From a candidate division TA06 bacterium SM23_40 (GTDB lineage: Bacteria; LJUI01; SM1-40): a stretch of 62,985 bases of DNA. Location: the NCBI GenBank assembly GCA_001303705.1, contig LJUI01000007.1, positions 1-62,985 on the forward strand. Reading direction: 5' to 3'. Within the stretch, counting starts at the first letter, position 1, and each line of letters starts with the position of its first letter. Under the pieces are notes generated by a model that did no database searches, was not told the origin of the DNA, and saw only the letters and a program-made list of their open reading frames with translations. Shown here piece by piece: positions 27,019-36,032 of the stretch. A program made the position numbers and the translations under genes.

Positions 27019-27945
27019 CTACCCGCCTGCCAACAGACAGGCGACTGCGATCGCATCGATCTTGTTTCCCACTGTGTCAGACCGAGATGTGACCACAATC
27101 GGATACCGGCCGCCGACCACCAGGCCCACAGCCCGGGCCCCCGCGAACGAGACGAGCGCCTTATACATCCCGTTGCCCACTTCGATCTGACTCACAATGA
27201 GAATGTCTGCCCGCCCGGCTACGTCACCGCCAACTCCCTTCTGCTGCGCGGCATGCTCGGACACGGCGACATCGAGAGAGAGTGGGCCATCAATCCATGC
27301 CCCTTTGATCTGCCCCCGCTCGCCCATCTTGGAGATCACCGCCTCCTCCATCGTCACAGGCATGGTCGGATAGACGGTCTCCACCGCAGCGAGGAGCGCA
27401 ACTCGAGGACGTTCGTTCCCGAGGGCCCTCGCCACGGCAATCGCGTTCTCGATAATCCCGATCTTCTGTCCCAGGTCGGGCGCGGCCACCATCCCACCGT
27501 CAGAGACGAGGATCAGCCGCGGAACTCCCTCAATCTGAAAGATGCCGACGTGCGTGAGGAGCCGCCCGTGCACGCGGAGCCGACTCCCGTCTTCGAGGAC
27601 GACCTGCATCATCTGGGATACGGGTATGCGGCCTCTCATCAAGATCGCCCTGGTGTCCGCGCAGACGAGCTCCACCGCAATCCTCACTGCCGATCTCATG
27701 TCGGTCTCCTCGACCAGTTCCGTCGTGCTGAGGTCGAGCCCGAGCCCTCCTGCAGCGGCTTCCGCTTGCTCTCTATCTCCGACCAGTACCGGATCGACCA
27801 GGCCGAGGCGCCGTGCGGCATCTACAGCCTCCAGATCGTCGGCATCGTTCGGCGCAACGAGGACAAGCCGCAAAGGCCCCAGACCTCCGACAACGGTCTG
27901 CGCGCGATTACGAAGCTCCTCAAATGTCCGCACTGGATCGCCCAT
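27019..27945 (-). CDS. ptb: Phosphate butyryl/acetyltransferase family protein (second copy)
   Basis: 308 residues from ATG 27945 (TTG 27987 and ATG 27966 are alternative in-frame starts that overlap the upstream gene; none has a strong ribosome binding site). Family PF01515: LVLVAPNDADDLEAVDAARR, DTRAILMRGRIPVSQMMQ, RLILVSDGGMVAAPDLGQK, GAWIDGPLSLDVAVSEHAA, ADILIVSQIEVGNGMYKALV. It converts butyryl-CoA plus phosphate to butyryl-phosphate and CoA, feeding butyrate kinase. It is clearly a paralogue of the gene directly upstream but rather diverged, so the two may differ in acyl specificity or form one hetero-oligomer. Confidence 0.85.
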   Translation of the reverse strand: MGDPVRTFEELRNRAQTVVGGLGPLRLVLVAPNDADDLEAVDAARRLGLVDPVLVGDREQAEAAAGGLGLDLSTTELVEETDMRSAVRIAVELVCADTRAILMRGRIPVSQMMQVVLEDGSRLRVHGRLLTHVGIFQIEGVPRLILVSDGGMVAAPDLGQKIGIIENAIAVARALGNERPRVALLAAVETVYPTMPVTMEEAVISKMGERGQIKGAWIDGPLSLDVAVSEHAAQQKGVGGDVAGRADILIVSQIEVGNGMYKALVSFAGARAVGLVVGGRYPIVVTSRSDTVGNKIDAIAVACLLAGG

Positions 27946-27955
27946 GGGAAGACCG

Positions 27956-28903
27956 CTATGCCTCATGGAGCAACTGAGATGAGACAACTGCTGCTACCGA
28001 CAGCGCCGCCATCTTGTTCATCCGTGTGTCGGAGCGCGAGACGAGGCTGACCGGCAGGCGCAATCCCCAGATCAGTCCTCCGAAGATTGCTCCGGCGAAT
28101 TCAATGATAGTCTTGGAGATGATATTCCCCTCTTCGATGCTCGACACCGCGATGATGTCAGCATCTCCGGCGACTTCACTCGTGATCCCCTGGAACTCTG
28201 CGGCATCCCGTGACACGGCAACATCGAATGAGAACGGGCCGTCGACGACCGCACCCTCCATCCGGGCACTCCGGCACATCTTCGCCAGAGTGGCACTCTC
28301 CATCAATTCCCCGCTATGCTGATTGACGACCTCAGAGGCACCGAGGAGGACCACTTTCGGCCTCTCGACTCCGAGTGCTCGCGAGACCTCGACCGCGTTC
28401 TCGATTATATCGCATTTCTGCTCGAGATCAGGCCTGATGACGACGCCGCCGTCAGTGATGATGAGGAGTTTATGGTATCCGGGGATGCCTAGCACTGCCG
28501 TGTGGCTGACTGTCCTCTTCCGCCTCAGTCCATACTCGCCGGAAAGGAGGATCCTGAGAATGAGAGAGGTACTGATGAATCCCTTCATTACTATGTCGAC
28601 CGCCCCCTCGCTCGCCAGCCCGGCGACCGTATGACAGATCTCCTCGTCCCCGGCCACGTCCTCCACAGCCGGTTCCTCACCCCCGATCCCGAGCTTCTCC
28701 CAGAGCCCCAGAATCTTGTCCCGATCCCCGACGAGATGGGCCTCGACGATACCCTGGCGCCCTGCCTCCGCCACCGCCTCCAGCAAAGACACGTCGAGGG
28801 CTCCGGCCACGGCGATCCGCCGCGGTCCATCCCTCCTCCCGCTCTCCTTCGCCCGCTCCACCACCTCATCCATTGTTCGCAACGCTTCACAAGCTTTGTT
28901 CAT
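27956..28903 (-). CDS. ptb: Phosphate butyryltransferase (first copy)
   Basis: 315 residues. Seen: RIAVAGALDVSLLEAVAEAG, AVDIVMKGFISTSLILRILL, HTAVLGIPGYHKLLIITDGG, VVIRPDLEQKCDIIENAVEV, VVDGPFSFDVAVSRDAAE, RLPVSLVSRSDT; this is the typical bacterial Ptb, including the MKG and ITDGGV blocks. It lies 51 bases after the butyrate kinase pseudogene and its stop is next to the second ptb start. Role: last CoA-dependent step toward butyrate, conserving energy as acyl-phosphate, or the reverse (activation of butyrate). Confidence 0.9.
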   Translation of the reverse strand: MNKACEALRTMDEVVERAKESGRRDGPRRIAVAGALDVSLLEAVAEAGRQGIVEAHLVGDRDKILGLWEKLGIGGEEPAVEDVAGDEEICHTVAGLASEGAVDIVMKGFISTSLILRILLSGEYGLRRKRTVSHTAVLGIPGYHKLLIITDGGVVIRPDLEQKCDIIENAVEVSRALGVERPKVVLLGASEVVNQHSGELMESATLAKMCRSARMEGAVVDGPFSFDVAVSRDAAEFQGITSEVAGDADIIAVSSIEEGNIISKTIIEFAGAIFGGLIWGLRLPVSLVSRSDTRMNKMAALSVAAVVSSQLLHEA

Positions 28904-28954
28904 AGAAGCGCTCTTTGTATCCAGTAGCTCAGTTCTTTCCCCGGACCGGAGTGA

Positions 28955-30034
28955 TCAGCCGACTCCGTACTCCATCGCCTCCTCCATACGATCAATCACC
29001 CGGAATGCCCCGTCGGCGAGAGCCTCCATCTCATGCTCACCTGGTATGACATGGACCGGCGCAAGGAAGCCTATGTATTCCCGTACAGCGGCAATGACCT
29101 TCTTCGATCTGGCCATTCCCCCGGTGAGCACGATCGCCTCAAGCGTGCCGGCCAGCGCCGCCGCCATGGCGCCGATCTCCTTCGCCACCTGGTAGATCAT
29201 CGCATCGAAGATGAGCTCAGCCTCGGCATCCCCCTGTTCGATCATCTGCTCCACCTCCCGGACGTCGGCCGTGCCCAAATAGGCATACAGCCCACTCCCG
29301 CGGGACAGAAGATCGAGTAACTCCTTCTTTCCATACCTCCGTGAAAAAGAGAGCTCGACAAGCGGCCCGATGGGAAGGCTCCCCGCTCGGTTGGGTGAGA
29401 ACGGTCCCTGTCCCAGGAGCGCATCGTTCACATCCACGATCCGGCCTTGCTTAAGGGCGCAGATCGAGATGCCGCCACCGAGATGGGCAACGACCAGGTC
29501 GATGTCTCCGATGCTCCTCCCCAGGATCGCCGCGACCTTCCTCGCCGAAGCCTTGATGTTCAGCGTATGAGAGCGACAGCGTCGCGTAATCCCCGGGACC
29601 CCTGAGATCCTCGATCTCTCCCAGAATTCATCGACGGTAACCGGATCGACGATGTAGGCGCGGACTCCGTGGCGAGAGGCAAGCCGGTCTGCAATGAGCG
29701 CGCCGAGATTACTCGCATGGTCTCCGTAGCGCCCCGAGCGAAGGTCGTCGAGCATGGCCTCCCCGACGAGATATGTGCCACCCTCCATTGGCCTGAGCAG
29801 ACCTCCCCGTCAAACAATTCCGACGATCTGCCAGTCTGATTCCGTAGCACTCTCCAGCCATTCCTCGACGAGCCTGAGGCGGCCATCCAACTGATCAGTC
29901 GATCTGGCGTCCCGCACAAGGGGCGAGCCGACATGATCAATGTCCTGACTCTTGAGCTCGCGCTACCGTGTCCGTATTGCAATCCTCGTCGACGTCGATC
30001 CCGGATTGACTACGATGACCACCTCTTCGCTCAT
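28955..30034 (-). pseudogene. buk: Butyrate kinase with two in-frame stop codons
   Basis: A single frame from ATG 30034 (GGAGGAG upstream) to 28955 spans 360 codons, the full length of butyrate kinase, but contains TAG at codon 24 (29965-29963) and TGA at codon 75 (29812-29810). N-terminal phosphate loop EEVVIVVNPGSTSTRIAI precedes the TAG; RELKSQDIDHVG and EEWLESATESDWQIVGIV lie between the stops; after the TGA come RGGLLRPMEGGTY, RSGRYGDHASNLGALIA, VAHLGGGISICALKQGRIVD and LTGGMA. No frameshift is needed. The family has Gly at the TGA position (GRGGL). As written, no product could have the nucleotide-binding N-terminus. Recent inactivation or sequence error; codon suppression is unlikely as TGA and TAG end normal genes here. 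Confidence 0.85.
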
Positions 30035-30047
30035 CGCTCCTCCCCGC

Positions 30048-30326
30048 CTACCCCCCGGCAAGGGGCAGCAAAATGTCAATCTCGTCCCCACCCGAGAGCG
30101 TTGCCCCCGCCCCGGCGAGAGACCGCGCCAGCACCCCACGATGGAAGATGACCAGATATGGTTTGAGCTCTCCCGTCGTCCCGCAGAGCTCGGCGCCGAG
30201 TCCCGGATACGTATCGCACAGGTGTGAGATGAGGCCGTGGATATCTCCGCCCCCGACATCCGCCTCGATCTCTTCCCTCCCCGCCGCCCGGGCCAGCGGC
30301 CCAGCCAGACGCACCGTGATCCTCAT
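30048..30326 (-). CDS. MoaD/ThiS-like ubiquitin-fold sulfur carrier
   Basis: 92 residues from ATG 30326 (GGGAGAG upstream). Beta-grasp pattern: RITVRLAGPLARAAG, then GLISHLCDTYPGL, GGDEIDILLPLAGG, ending in the Gly-Gly that is adenylated and thiocarboxylated in MoaD/ThiS proteins. No activating enzyme (MoeB/ThiF) or MoaE is in the window. Its place between enoyl-CoA hydratase and butyrate kinase suggests service to a molybdo- or tungsto-enzyme of acyl/aldehyde metabolism encoded elsewhere; this is inference. Confidence 0.8.
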   Translation of the reverse strand: MRITVRLAGPLARAAGREEIEADVGGGDIHGLISHLCDTYPGLGAELCGTTGELKPYLVIFHRGVLARSLAGAGATLSGGDEIDILLPLAGG

Positions 30327-30421
30327 CGATTCTCTCCCGGTCTCATAGACGATGCCCGATCTGTTCACGTTCGAGTTCGCGGCGCGCTGCTCACCGGGGC
30401 GGCGACGACCGGATACTGCAT

Positions 30422-31204
30422 CTAGGTCCCAGTGAAAGAAGGCTTGCGCTTTTCCAGGAACGCACTCGTCCCTTCAAGTTTGTCTTTGGTCTCGAAAGTA
30501 TCACCAAACTGGTCGGCCTCGTACCGCAGCCCCTCCTCAAGAGAAATATCCAGGCCGTGATCGATTGCCCGCTTCGCTGCAGCAACGGCAAGGGGCCCCT
30601 GGCCTGCCATCGTTTTCGCGAGCTCGATCGCCTTTGCCAGGACCTCCTCGCGCGGCACGACATGTTCAACAAGCCCGATCCGAAGTGCCTCCTGTGCGTC
30701 GATCATCGATCCGCTGAAGATCAGTTCCTTTGCTTTCCCTTTGCCGACCAGCCGGGACAGCCGCTGCGTGCCCCCATACCCGGGGATGATCCCCAGTGTC
30801 ACCTCTGGTTGTCCGAGCTTCGCACTCTCGGCAGCGACTCGCACGTCGCACGCCAGAGCGAGCTCACATCCTCCCCCCAGCGCGTACCCATTGATGGCGG
30901 CGATCACGGGCTTGGGCAGACGTTCGATCTTTGACAGCACGGCCTGACCAGTCGTCGCCAGCCGAATGGCCCCCTTGCGATCGAGGTCCCGCATCTCGGC
31001 GATATCTGCTCCCGCGACGAACGCCTTCTCACCAGCCCCTGTGATGACGACACCGCGTACTTCACTGTCGGCCCCCAGCTCTTCGACACTCTGATCGAGC
31101 TCTGCCACAACCTCGTGGTTGAGCGCGTTCAGGACCTTCTGTCGGTCGATCGTCAGGATCGCGATCGCCCCATCGCGCTCGACACGGATGTGCTTGTACT
31201 CCAT
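30422..31204 (-). CDS. Enoyl-CoA hydratase (crotonase)
   Basis: 260 residues from ATG 31204 (the ATG at 31207 is too near the AAGGAGG). Hydrates crotonyl-CoA to 3-hydroxybutyryl-CoA. Seen: oxyanion-hole blocks AFVAGADIAEM and GYALGGGCELALACD, the catalytic Glu region LGQPEVTLGIIPGYGGTQRL, and the C-terminal FLEKRKPSF. The two acidic residues of active crotonases (Glu in GGGCE and in QPE) are both present. Adjacent to the hydroxyacyl-CoA dehydrogenase, completing two consecutive steps. Confidence 0.92.
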   Translation of the reverse strand: MEYKHIRVERDGAIAILTIDRQKVLNALNHEVVAELDQSVEELGADSEVRGVVITGAGEKAFVAGADIAEMRDLDRKGAIRLATTGQAVLSKIERLPKPVIAAINGYALGGGCELALACDVRVAAESAKLGQPEVTLGIIPGYGGTQRLSRLVGKGKAKELIFSGSMIDAQEALRIGLVEHVVPREEVLAKAIELAKTMAGQGPLAVAAAKRAIDHGLDISLEEGLRYEADQFGDTFETKDKLEGTSAFLEKRKPSFTGT

Positions 31205-31280
31205 CATGACCTCCTTACATTTCTCTCCGCCATCGATCCGGCATGACCGGCCGCATTCAATTCACAAAGAATGTAGTCGC

Positions 31281-32135
31281 TCACTTCGTGTAGTCGTAGA
31301 AACCCTTTCCCGCTTTCTTCCCGATCGTGCCCTCCCTCACCATCTTCTCGAGAAGCCGTGGGGGCGCGTACTGCGGCTGCTTGAACTCATCGTGCATAAT
31401 CCCGGCGATATACAGTATCGTATCGAGCCCGATGAAATCGAGCAACGTCAAGGGTCCCATGGGGTACCCGCACCCCAACTTCATAGCGACGTCGATGTCC
31501 TCCACCGACGCCACCTCCGCCTCAACGGCACGGATCCCATCAAGGAGATATGGAATGAGCAGCCTGTTGACGACAAACCCGGTCGTATCCTTGCATGCCA
31601 CGGGAGTCTTCCCCAATGAGCTGACAAATCCGAGGCCGGCCTCGAATGCCTCATCGCTCGTCGCCGGAGTCCGCACCACTTCGACAAGCTTCATGAGCGG
31701 CACCGGATTGAAGAAGTGGAGCCCGATGAACTGCTCGGGTCGCTTCGTCGCACCGGCTATGTCGGTTATCTTGAGGGAGGACGTATTGCTGGCAAATATG
31801 GCATGAGGAGGCGAGATGCCATCGAGCATCTTGAATAGATCCTTCTTCACATCCACGTTCTCGGTCACCGCCTCGATGATGATGTCACAATCTCCGAGGT
31901 CTTTGAGCTCAACCGTCCCCGTGATCTTGACCAGGGTATCAGCCATCTCTTCCTGCTTCAGTTTCCCCTTCTCCACACCCCTGGCCAGGACCTTCTTGAT
32001 CTTTCCCAGCCCTTTCTCCAGAAGTTCATCACTTATCTCCCGCACTACTGTCTCGTATCCGGACTGGGCAGAGACCTGGGCTATGCCCGAGCCCATCAGC
32101 CCGCATCCAACGACACCGACTCTGTTAATCGCCAT
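31281..32135 (-). CDS. hbd: 3-hydroxybutyryl-CoA dehydrogenase
   Basis: 284 residues from ATG 32135 (GGAGGAGGCGAG upstream). NAD binding VGVVGCGLMGSGIAQ, then IIEAVTEN, ASNTSSLKITDIA, the signature HFFNPVPLMKLVEVVR, and a C-terminal helical domain with GCGYPMGPLTLLDFIGLDT. Length and motifs are those of clostridial Hbd. Oxidises 3-hydroxybutyryl-CoA or reduces acetoacetyl-CoA. Follows the M16 peptidase by 57 bases and precedes the crotonase by 76. Confidence 0.93.
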   Translation of the reverse strand: MAINRVGVVGCGLMGSGIAQVSAQSGYETVVREISDELLEKGLGKIKKVLARGVEKGKLKQEEMADTLVKITGTVELKDLGDCDIIIEAVTENVDVKKDLFKMLDGISPPHAIFASNTSSLKITDIAGATKRPEQFIGLHFFNPVPLMKLVEVVRTPATSDEAFEAGLGFVSSLGKTPVACKDTTGFVVNRLLIPYLLDGIRAVEAEVASVEDIDVAMKLGCGYPMGPLTLLDFIGLDTILYIAGIMHDEFKQPQYAPPRLLEKMVREGTIGKKAGKGFYDYTK

Positions 32136-32192
32136 CTCGCCTCCTCCTCGCGTTCCCGATACCATTTAACCTTCATCTCCGACGGCGCGCTC

Positions 32193-34868
32193 CTATCTTG
32201 TCGCTGCTCCTCCTTGAGTCGCACCTGCTGCCTCGGCTGCCGCCCCGCGGACGACTCCTACGGAGTAGCGGTCGAGGTCCAAGTACTTCTTCGCCACACG
32301 TGCCACATCTTCCTCTGTCACACCGGCGATCCGCTCCTGATACAAATCAACAACCTCGAACCCGATCCCCATCGCCTCAGTCCTGGCATAGAGAAGAGCT
32401 TGCGACGAGTTCGTCTGGAGCCGGACATCGCGACTGCCGATGAGATGCTTCCTGCCGCGCGCGAATTCCTCCTTGGTGAGACCTTCATCGCGCACCGCCC
32501 GCAGTTCCTCGAGGATACCCGCCTTCGCCTCTTCCTCCTGTAGAGGGTCGGTGCCGATATAGATCTTGAACGCAGCACCGTCAGCGTGAGCATCGAGATA
32601 GGAGAATACAGTATACGCCAGTCCCTTGGCGTCCCGCAGGTTGACGAAAAGACGCGATCCCATCCCCGTGAGCGCATCATTGAGGACCTGGAACGCGTAA
32701 TAGTCCGGGTCGCCGATCCCCGGCCCGGGCATGCCGACGACGAGGTGAGTCTGCCGCTTCTCCTGAGCCTCGGCAATCTCTCTGGGAATCTCCGGGCGCT
32801 CCGTCGGGCGCAGACGGAGCTTCGGCAGCTTGCCCGGCCTCATCGGAGCGAACGCATCTTCGACAATGGCCTCGACAGCCTCGCGATCAATGTCGCCGAC
32901 GACAGCGACGACGAGGGTATTGGCCAGATAGAATTTCCTGTGCCATGCCCTGAGATCTGCCTGACCCAGCCGCCCGATGCTCTCCTCGCTCCCCTCGACG
33001 GCCAGTCCGTACGGGTGGCCGCCATATACGGCCTGATCGCACAACTCGAGAGAATGCGACAGGAGCTGGCTCTTCCCGATCCTGATCTCCGCCGCTATCT
33101 CCTGCTTCTCTTTCTCGATCTCTTTGGGATCAAACGCCGGATGGAGGACTATGTCGGCGAGAATCTCTACTCCATCCTCCAGATTCTCGCTCCCGATGTT
33201 GAGGAGGCACCCCACATACTCGTGGTCGACATGTGGCTCGAGCGCAGCTCCGAGCGCCGCCAACTCATCGGCCAGTTTCTCTGCCGACCGCTTCTCCGTT
33301 CCCTTGACCAACACCTCTTGCATCAGATTGCTGATCCCATTATTGCTCTCCCGCTCATACTTGACGCCGCCCGGAGCAAGGATTGCGACAGAGACGAGCG
33401 GGACCGCATGATTCTCCTTGAGAAGGAGAGTAATCCCATTGTCCAGGTTGACCTTCTCCGTAACCCATTCGTCGGGCGAGGGCTCGACCGCAACCGATGC
33501 CATGGTCCGGGATAACCGCCCCTCGAGGTCGGCGGCCGACAGATCCTGCTCGGGGACAGTCTCCCCCGTCGGCACGTACGCAACCACGGTGCAGTTGTCG
33601 ACTGTGAGGTACTTCTGCGCCACCCGCCTGACATCCTCACGTGTCACGCGCTGTATGCGCTCGTAGAACCGATCGAACAGACGGTAGTCCCCGTACTGCT
33701 CGCCGATGATGAGCCAGATGGCCTGATCCTCCACCGTCTCGTTTCCCATTCGATGCTCTGTCTCAACCTGCGCCCTTGCCTGCCGCAGCTCCCCCACAGA
33801 GACAGGAGACCGCTTCAGCTGTTCGATCTCCTCGACAACCGCATCGAGCGCCTCGCCGAGGTTCTGGGACTCGAGCTCCGCAAAGACCGTGAATACACTT
33901 TCATCGAGATCTGTCGAGTTATACGAGCCGATGGAGGTGACGAGCCCCTTCTCTTCCTTCACCACACGCTGGAGGCGCGACGCCCTCCCCTGCCCGAGGA
34001 TAGTCGCAAGAACATCGAGCGCGTATGAGTCCTCATGATTGACATCAGGGGTGTGGAATCCGATGCGGAGAAAACTGTACTCAATGTCGCCCTCGTACCA
34101 TCCGACCCGCATTCCCTCTTGCTCCGGCTCAGGAGGGGAACGGAAGAACGCGATCTCTCCCGGCTCGGCCTCCCGATAGACCTTCCGGACCTTGGCGAGC
34201 ACATCCTCGGTCTCAACGTCGCCGACCACCGCCACGATCATGTTGTTCGGCTTGTAGTAGGTCTGATACCAGCTGACAAGGTCTTCTCGAGTAAGGTTCG
34301 CCAGGACATCTTCATATTCCTCGATCGTCACGCCGTAGTGGTGTTCCGTGAATGCCAGTTCGTACAGCTTTACCCAACTGTATCCCCAGGGATTATCGAG
34401 AGCAGCCTTCTCTTCATGGAGGACCACCTCGCGTTCATGATCCACCGCCTCCTCGGGGATGGTCGCGTGCATCATCGCATCCGCCTGGATCTCGAGGCCG
34501 AGATCGAAGTGGCGTGACGGCAAGATAATGATGTAGTTCGTGCCGCCCGGGTAGGTGAACCCGTTCAGATACCCGCCGAGACCGTGCACCTCCTGGGCGA
34601 TCTGCCCGACCCCACGCGATTCAGTTCCCTTGAAGTACATGTGTTCGACGAAGTGAGATATTCCGATCAGGCTCTCCGGCTCCGTCACTGCGCTCCCGAC
34701 CTTCGCCCCGGACAGGATTGCAACGACCGGAGCGGCGTGGGCCTCCTTCACAATCACCGTGAGCCCGTTATCGAGCACGACTCTCGTCATGTCCTCGGCC
34801 GTCGACGTTCCTACAAGAACCGTCGCAGCAATGAGGCCCACAGCCAACAGCACGCGAATCACATTCAT
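32193..34868 (-). CDS. Secreted two-module M16 (insulinase/pitrilysin family) zinc peptidase
   Basis: 891 residues with a signal peptide (VIRVLLAVGLIAATVLVG). The N-terminal half has the inverted zinc motif HFVEH (residues 72-76) and the downstream Glu in DHEREVVLHEEKAA. The C-terminal half repeats the fold (NLDNGITLLLKENHAVPLVS) but has NLMQE where the zinc motif should be, so it is the non-catalytic clam-shell partner of a fused M16 heterodimer. Expected in the periplasm, degrading peptides. Although it lies among acyl-CoA genes, a separate promoter (35043-35071) directly precedes it and could drive hbd and the following genes. Confidence 0.92.
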   Translation of the reverse strand: MNVIRVLLAVGLIAATVLVGTSTAEDMTRVVLDNGLTVIVKEAHAAPVVAILSGAKVGSAVTEPESLIGISHFVEHMYFKGTESRGVGQIAQEVHGLGGYLNGFTYPGGTNYIIILPSRHFDLGLEIQADAMMHATIPEEAVDHEREVVLHEEKAALDNPWGYSWVKLYELAFTEHHYGVTIEEYEDVLANLTREDLVSWYQTYYKPNNMIVAVVGDVETEDVLAKVRKVYREAEPGEIAFFRSPPEPEQEGMRVGWYEGDIEYSFLRIGFHTPDVNHEDSYALDVLATILGQGRASRLQRVVKEEKGLVTSIGSYNSTDLDESVFTVFAELESQNLGEALDAVVEEIEQLKRSPVSVGELRQARAQVETEHRMGNETVEDQAIWLIIGEQYGDYRLFDRFYERIQRVTREDVRRVAQKYLTVDNCTVVAYVPTGETVPEQDLSAADLEGRLSRTMASVAVEPSPDEWVTEKVNLDNGITLLLKENHAVPLVSVAILAPGGVKYERESNNGISNLMQEVLVKGTEKRSAEKLADELAALGAALEPHVDHEYVGCLLNIGSENLEDGVEILADIVLHPAFDPKEIEKEKQEIAAEIRIGKSQLLSHSLELCDQAVYGGHPYGLAVEGSEESIGRLGQADLRAWHRKFYLANTLVVAVVGDIDREAVEAIVEDAFAPMRPGKLPKLRLRPTERPEIPREIAEAQEKRQTHLVVGMPGPGIGDPDYYAFQVLNDALTGMGSRLFVNLRDAKGLAYTVFSYLDAHADGAAFKIYIGTDPLQEEEAKAGILEELRAVRDEGLTKEEFARGRKHLIGSRDVRLQTNSSQALLYARTEAMGIGFEVVDLYQERIAGVTEEDVARVAKKYLDLDRYSVGVVRGAAAEAAGATQGGAATR

Positions 34869-35042
34869 TCTCGGCCTCCCATGTCATAGATCCCGGGTGC
34901 CTCTAAACTCCCTGCCCTGTGAAGCTCCAAGCTCCTCTCTCCCTTGTGCCTGCGGTCCCGCACACCGCGCGCCGCCGCGATCCATGCAGAAACGGGCGGG
35001 AACCATGGACCGGACCCGGTGGAAATGGCGTGCGAACCTATT

Positions 35043-35071
35043 ATCTTAGACCGCCTTCCAGCACCTGTCAA
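35043..35071 (-). promoter_or_regulatory. Strong predicted sigma70 promoter upstream of the M16 gene
   Basis: TTGACA (35071-35066), 17 bases, TAAGAT (35048-35043); identical hexamers to 4816-4844. Start predicted near 35036, leaving a leader of about 165 bases. Probably begins the M16-hbd-ech-moaD-buk-ptb transcription unit. Confidence 0.6.
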
Positions 35072-35112
35072 CCCTATTGGGGCGCGCCCCGAGCCACCTG
35101 TGATCTGCCCGC

Positions 35113-35799
35113 TCAACCGGTCTTCCCGCCGGGTCTCGATCCGCGACGGCACAGCTGGTCGATCAACTCATCGGTCGTCAAGACAGAGGCGAAGCCGAAG
35201 GCCAGGTTGAGAAGAGTCGCCAGGTGCATCTCCTCACTCACGGAGCCCGTGGCATCTGCGGGGAAGAAGACCCGATGGTCGCGGTAGTAGGCATCTCTCG
35301 CCGTCGACTCGCAGCAGAGGTTTGTCATGATCCCGCAGAGAACCAGGTCCTCGACCCCGAGGCAGCGGAGAACCGTCTCGAGGTCGGTATTGTAGAATGC
35401 AGAATAGCGATGCTTGATGATGACCTTCTCCCCGGGGAGGGGAGCGATCCCGACGTCTATCTCACTCTCCGGCGTCCCCTCGAGGCATCTCCCTTCCCAC
35501 CACCAGCCCATGATTCCCACGTCCAGGCCGTCCGGGTGGTGCACGTGGCGCGTATAGATGACGGGCCGCCCCTGTCTCCGGAAGGCGGCGATAAGCTTTT
35601 TCACGTTCGGCAGTACGGCGAGTCCACCACATGTGAATGTCGGTGACGCCGGATCGAGGAAGAAGTTCTGCATGTCGATCACCAACAACGCCGCGGCAGC
35701 GGGATCAAGCTCCAGTCTGTGCTGATTGTACGCCTCGATTCTGCGCAGCCACTCCTTCGTCCTCTCGGGAAGAGTCTCCGTCGTCACATAGTGCCCCAT
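35113..35799 (-). CDS. Isochorismatase-family cysteine hydrolase
   Basis: 228 residues. Catalytic triad visible: Asp in LLVIDMQNFF, Lys in VIIKHRYSAF, Cys in LCGIMTNLCCESTARDA. The family includes nicotinamidases, N-carbamoylsarcosine amidases and biuret hydrolases. A Trp-rich stretch (GIMGWWWEG) may shape the pocket, and the substrate cannot be told. AAGGAGG precedes ATG 35799. It lies 233 bases after the mutase gene in the same direction. Confidence 0.85.
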   Translation of the reverse strand: MGHYVTTETLPERTKEWLRRIEAYNQHRLELDPAAAALLVIDMQNFFLDPASPTFTCGGLAVLPNVKKLIAAFRRQGRPVIYTRHVHHPDGLDVGIMGWWWEGRCLEGTPESEIDVGIAPLPGEKVIIKHRYSAFYNTDLETVLRCLGVEDLVLCGIMTNLCCESTARDAYYRDHRVFFPADATGSVSEEMHLATLLNLAFGFASVLTTDELIDQLCRRGSRPGGKTG

Positions 35800-36032
35800 A
35801 TCCCGCCTCCTTGGCGTTCTACCCGATCACCAGAACCGAAGGGCGGGAGCACCGGGCTCTGTCTCCCTTCTGGCGTTCCCCCACTCTCCCACCGTCCTGC
35901 TGTTCCTGCGAAGGTACCGCCCGATCGTGTGCTCGTCGAGCCGACAGCCCCCATGGCGCCCCCCATGCATATATCGACTGCCTTACGTGCTCCCTCTGTC
36001 CCCTGTCCTCCGCCTTGTGCTGGTCATGACCT

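Noticed and set aside
35784-35966. Small 60-codon minus-strand frame between mcmA and the isochorismatase gene
   Set aside because: Gly/Ser/Thr-rich, no ribosome site, ends inside the start region of the isochorismatase gene; likely chance.
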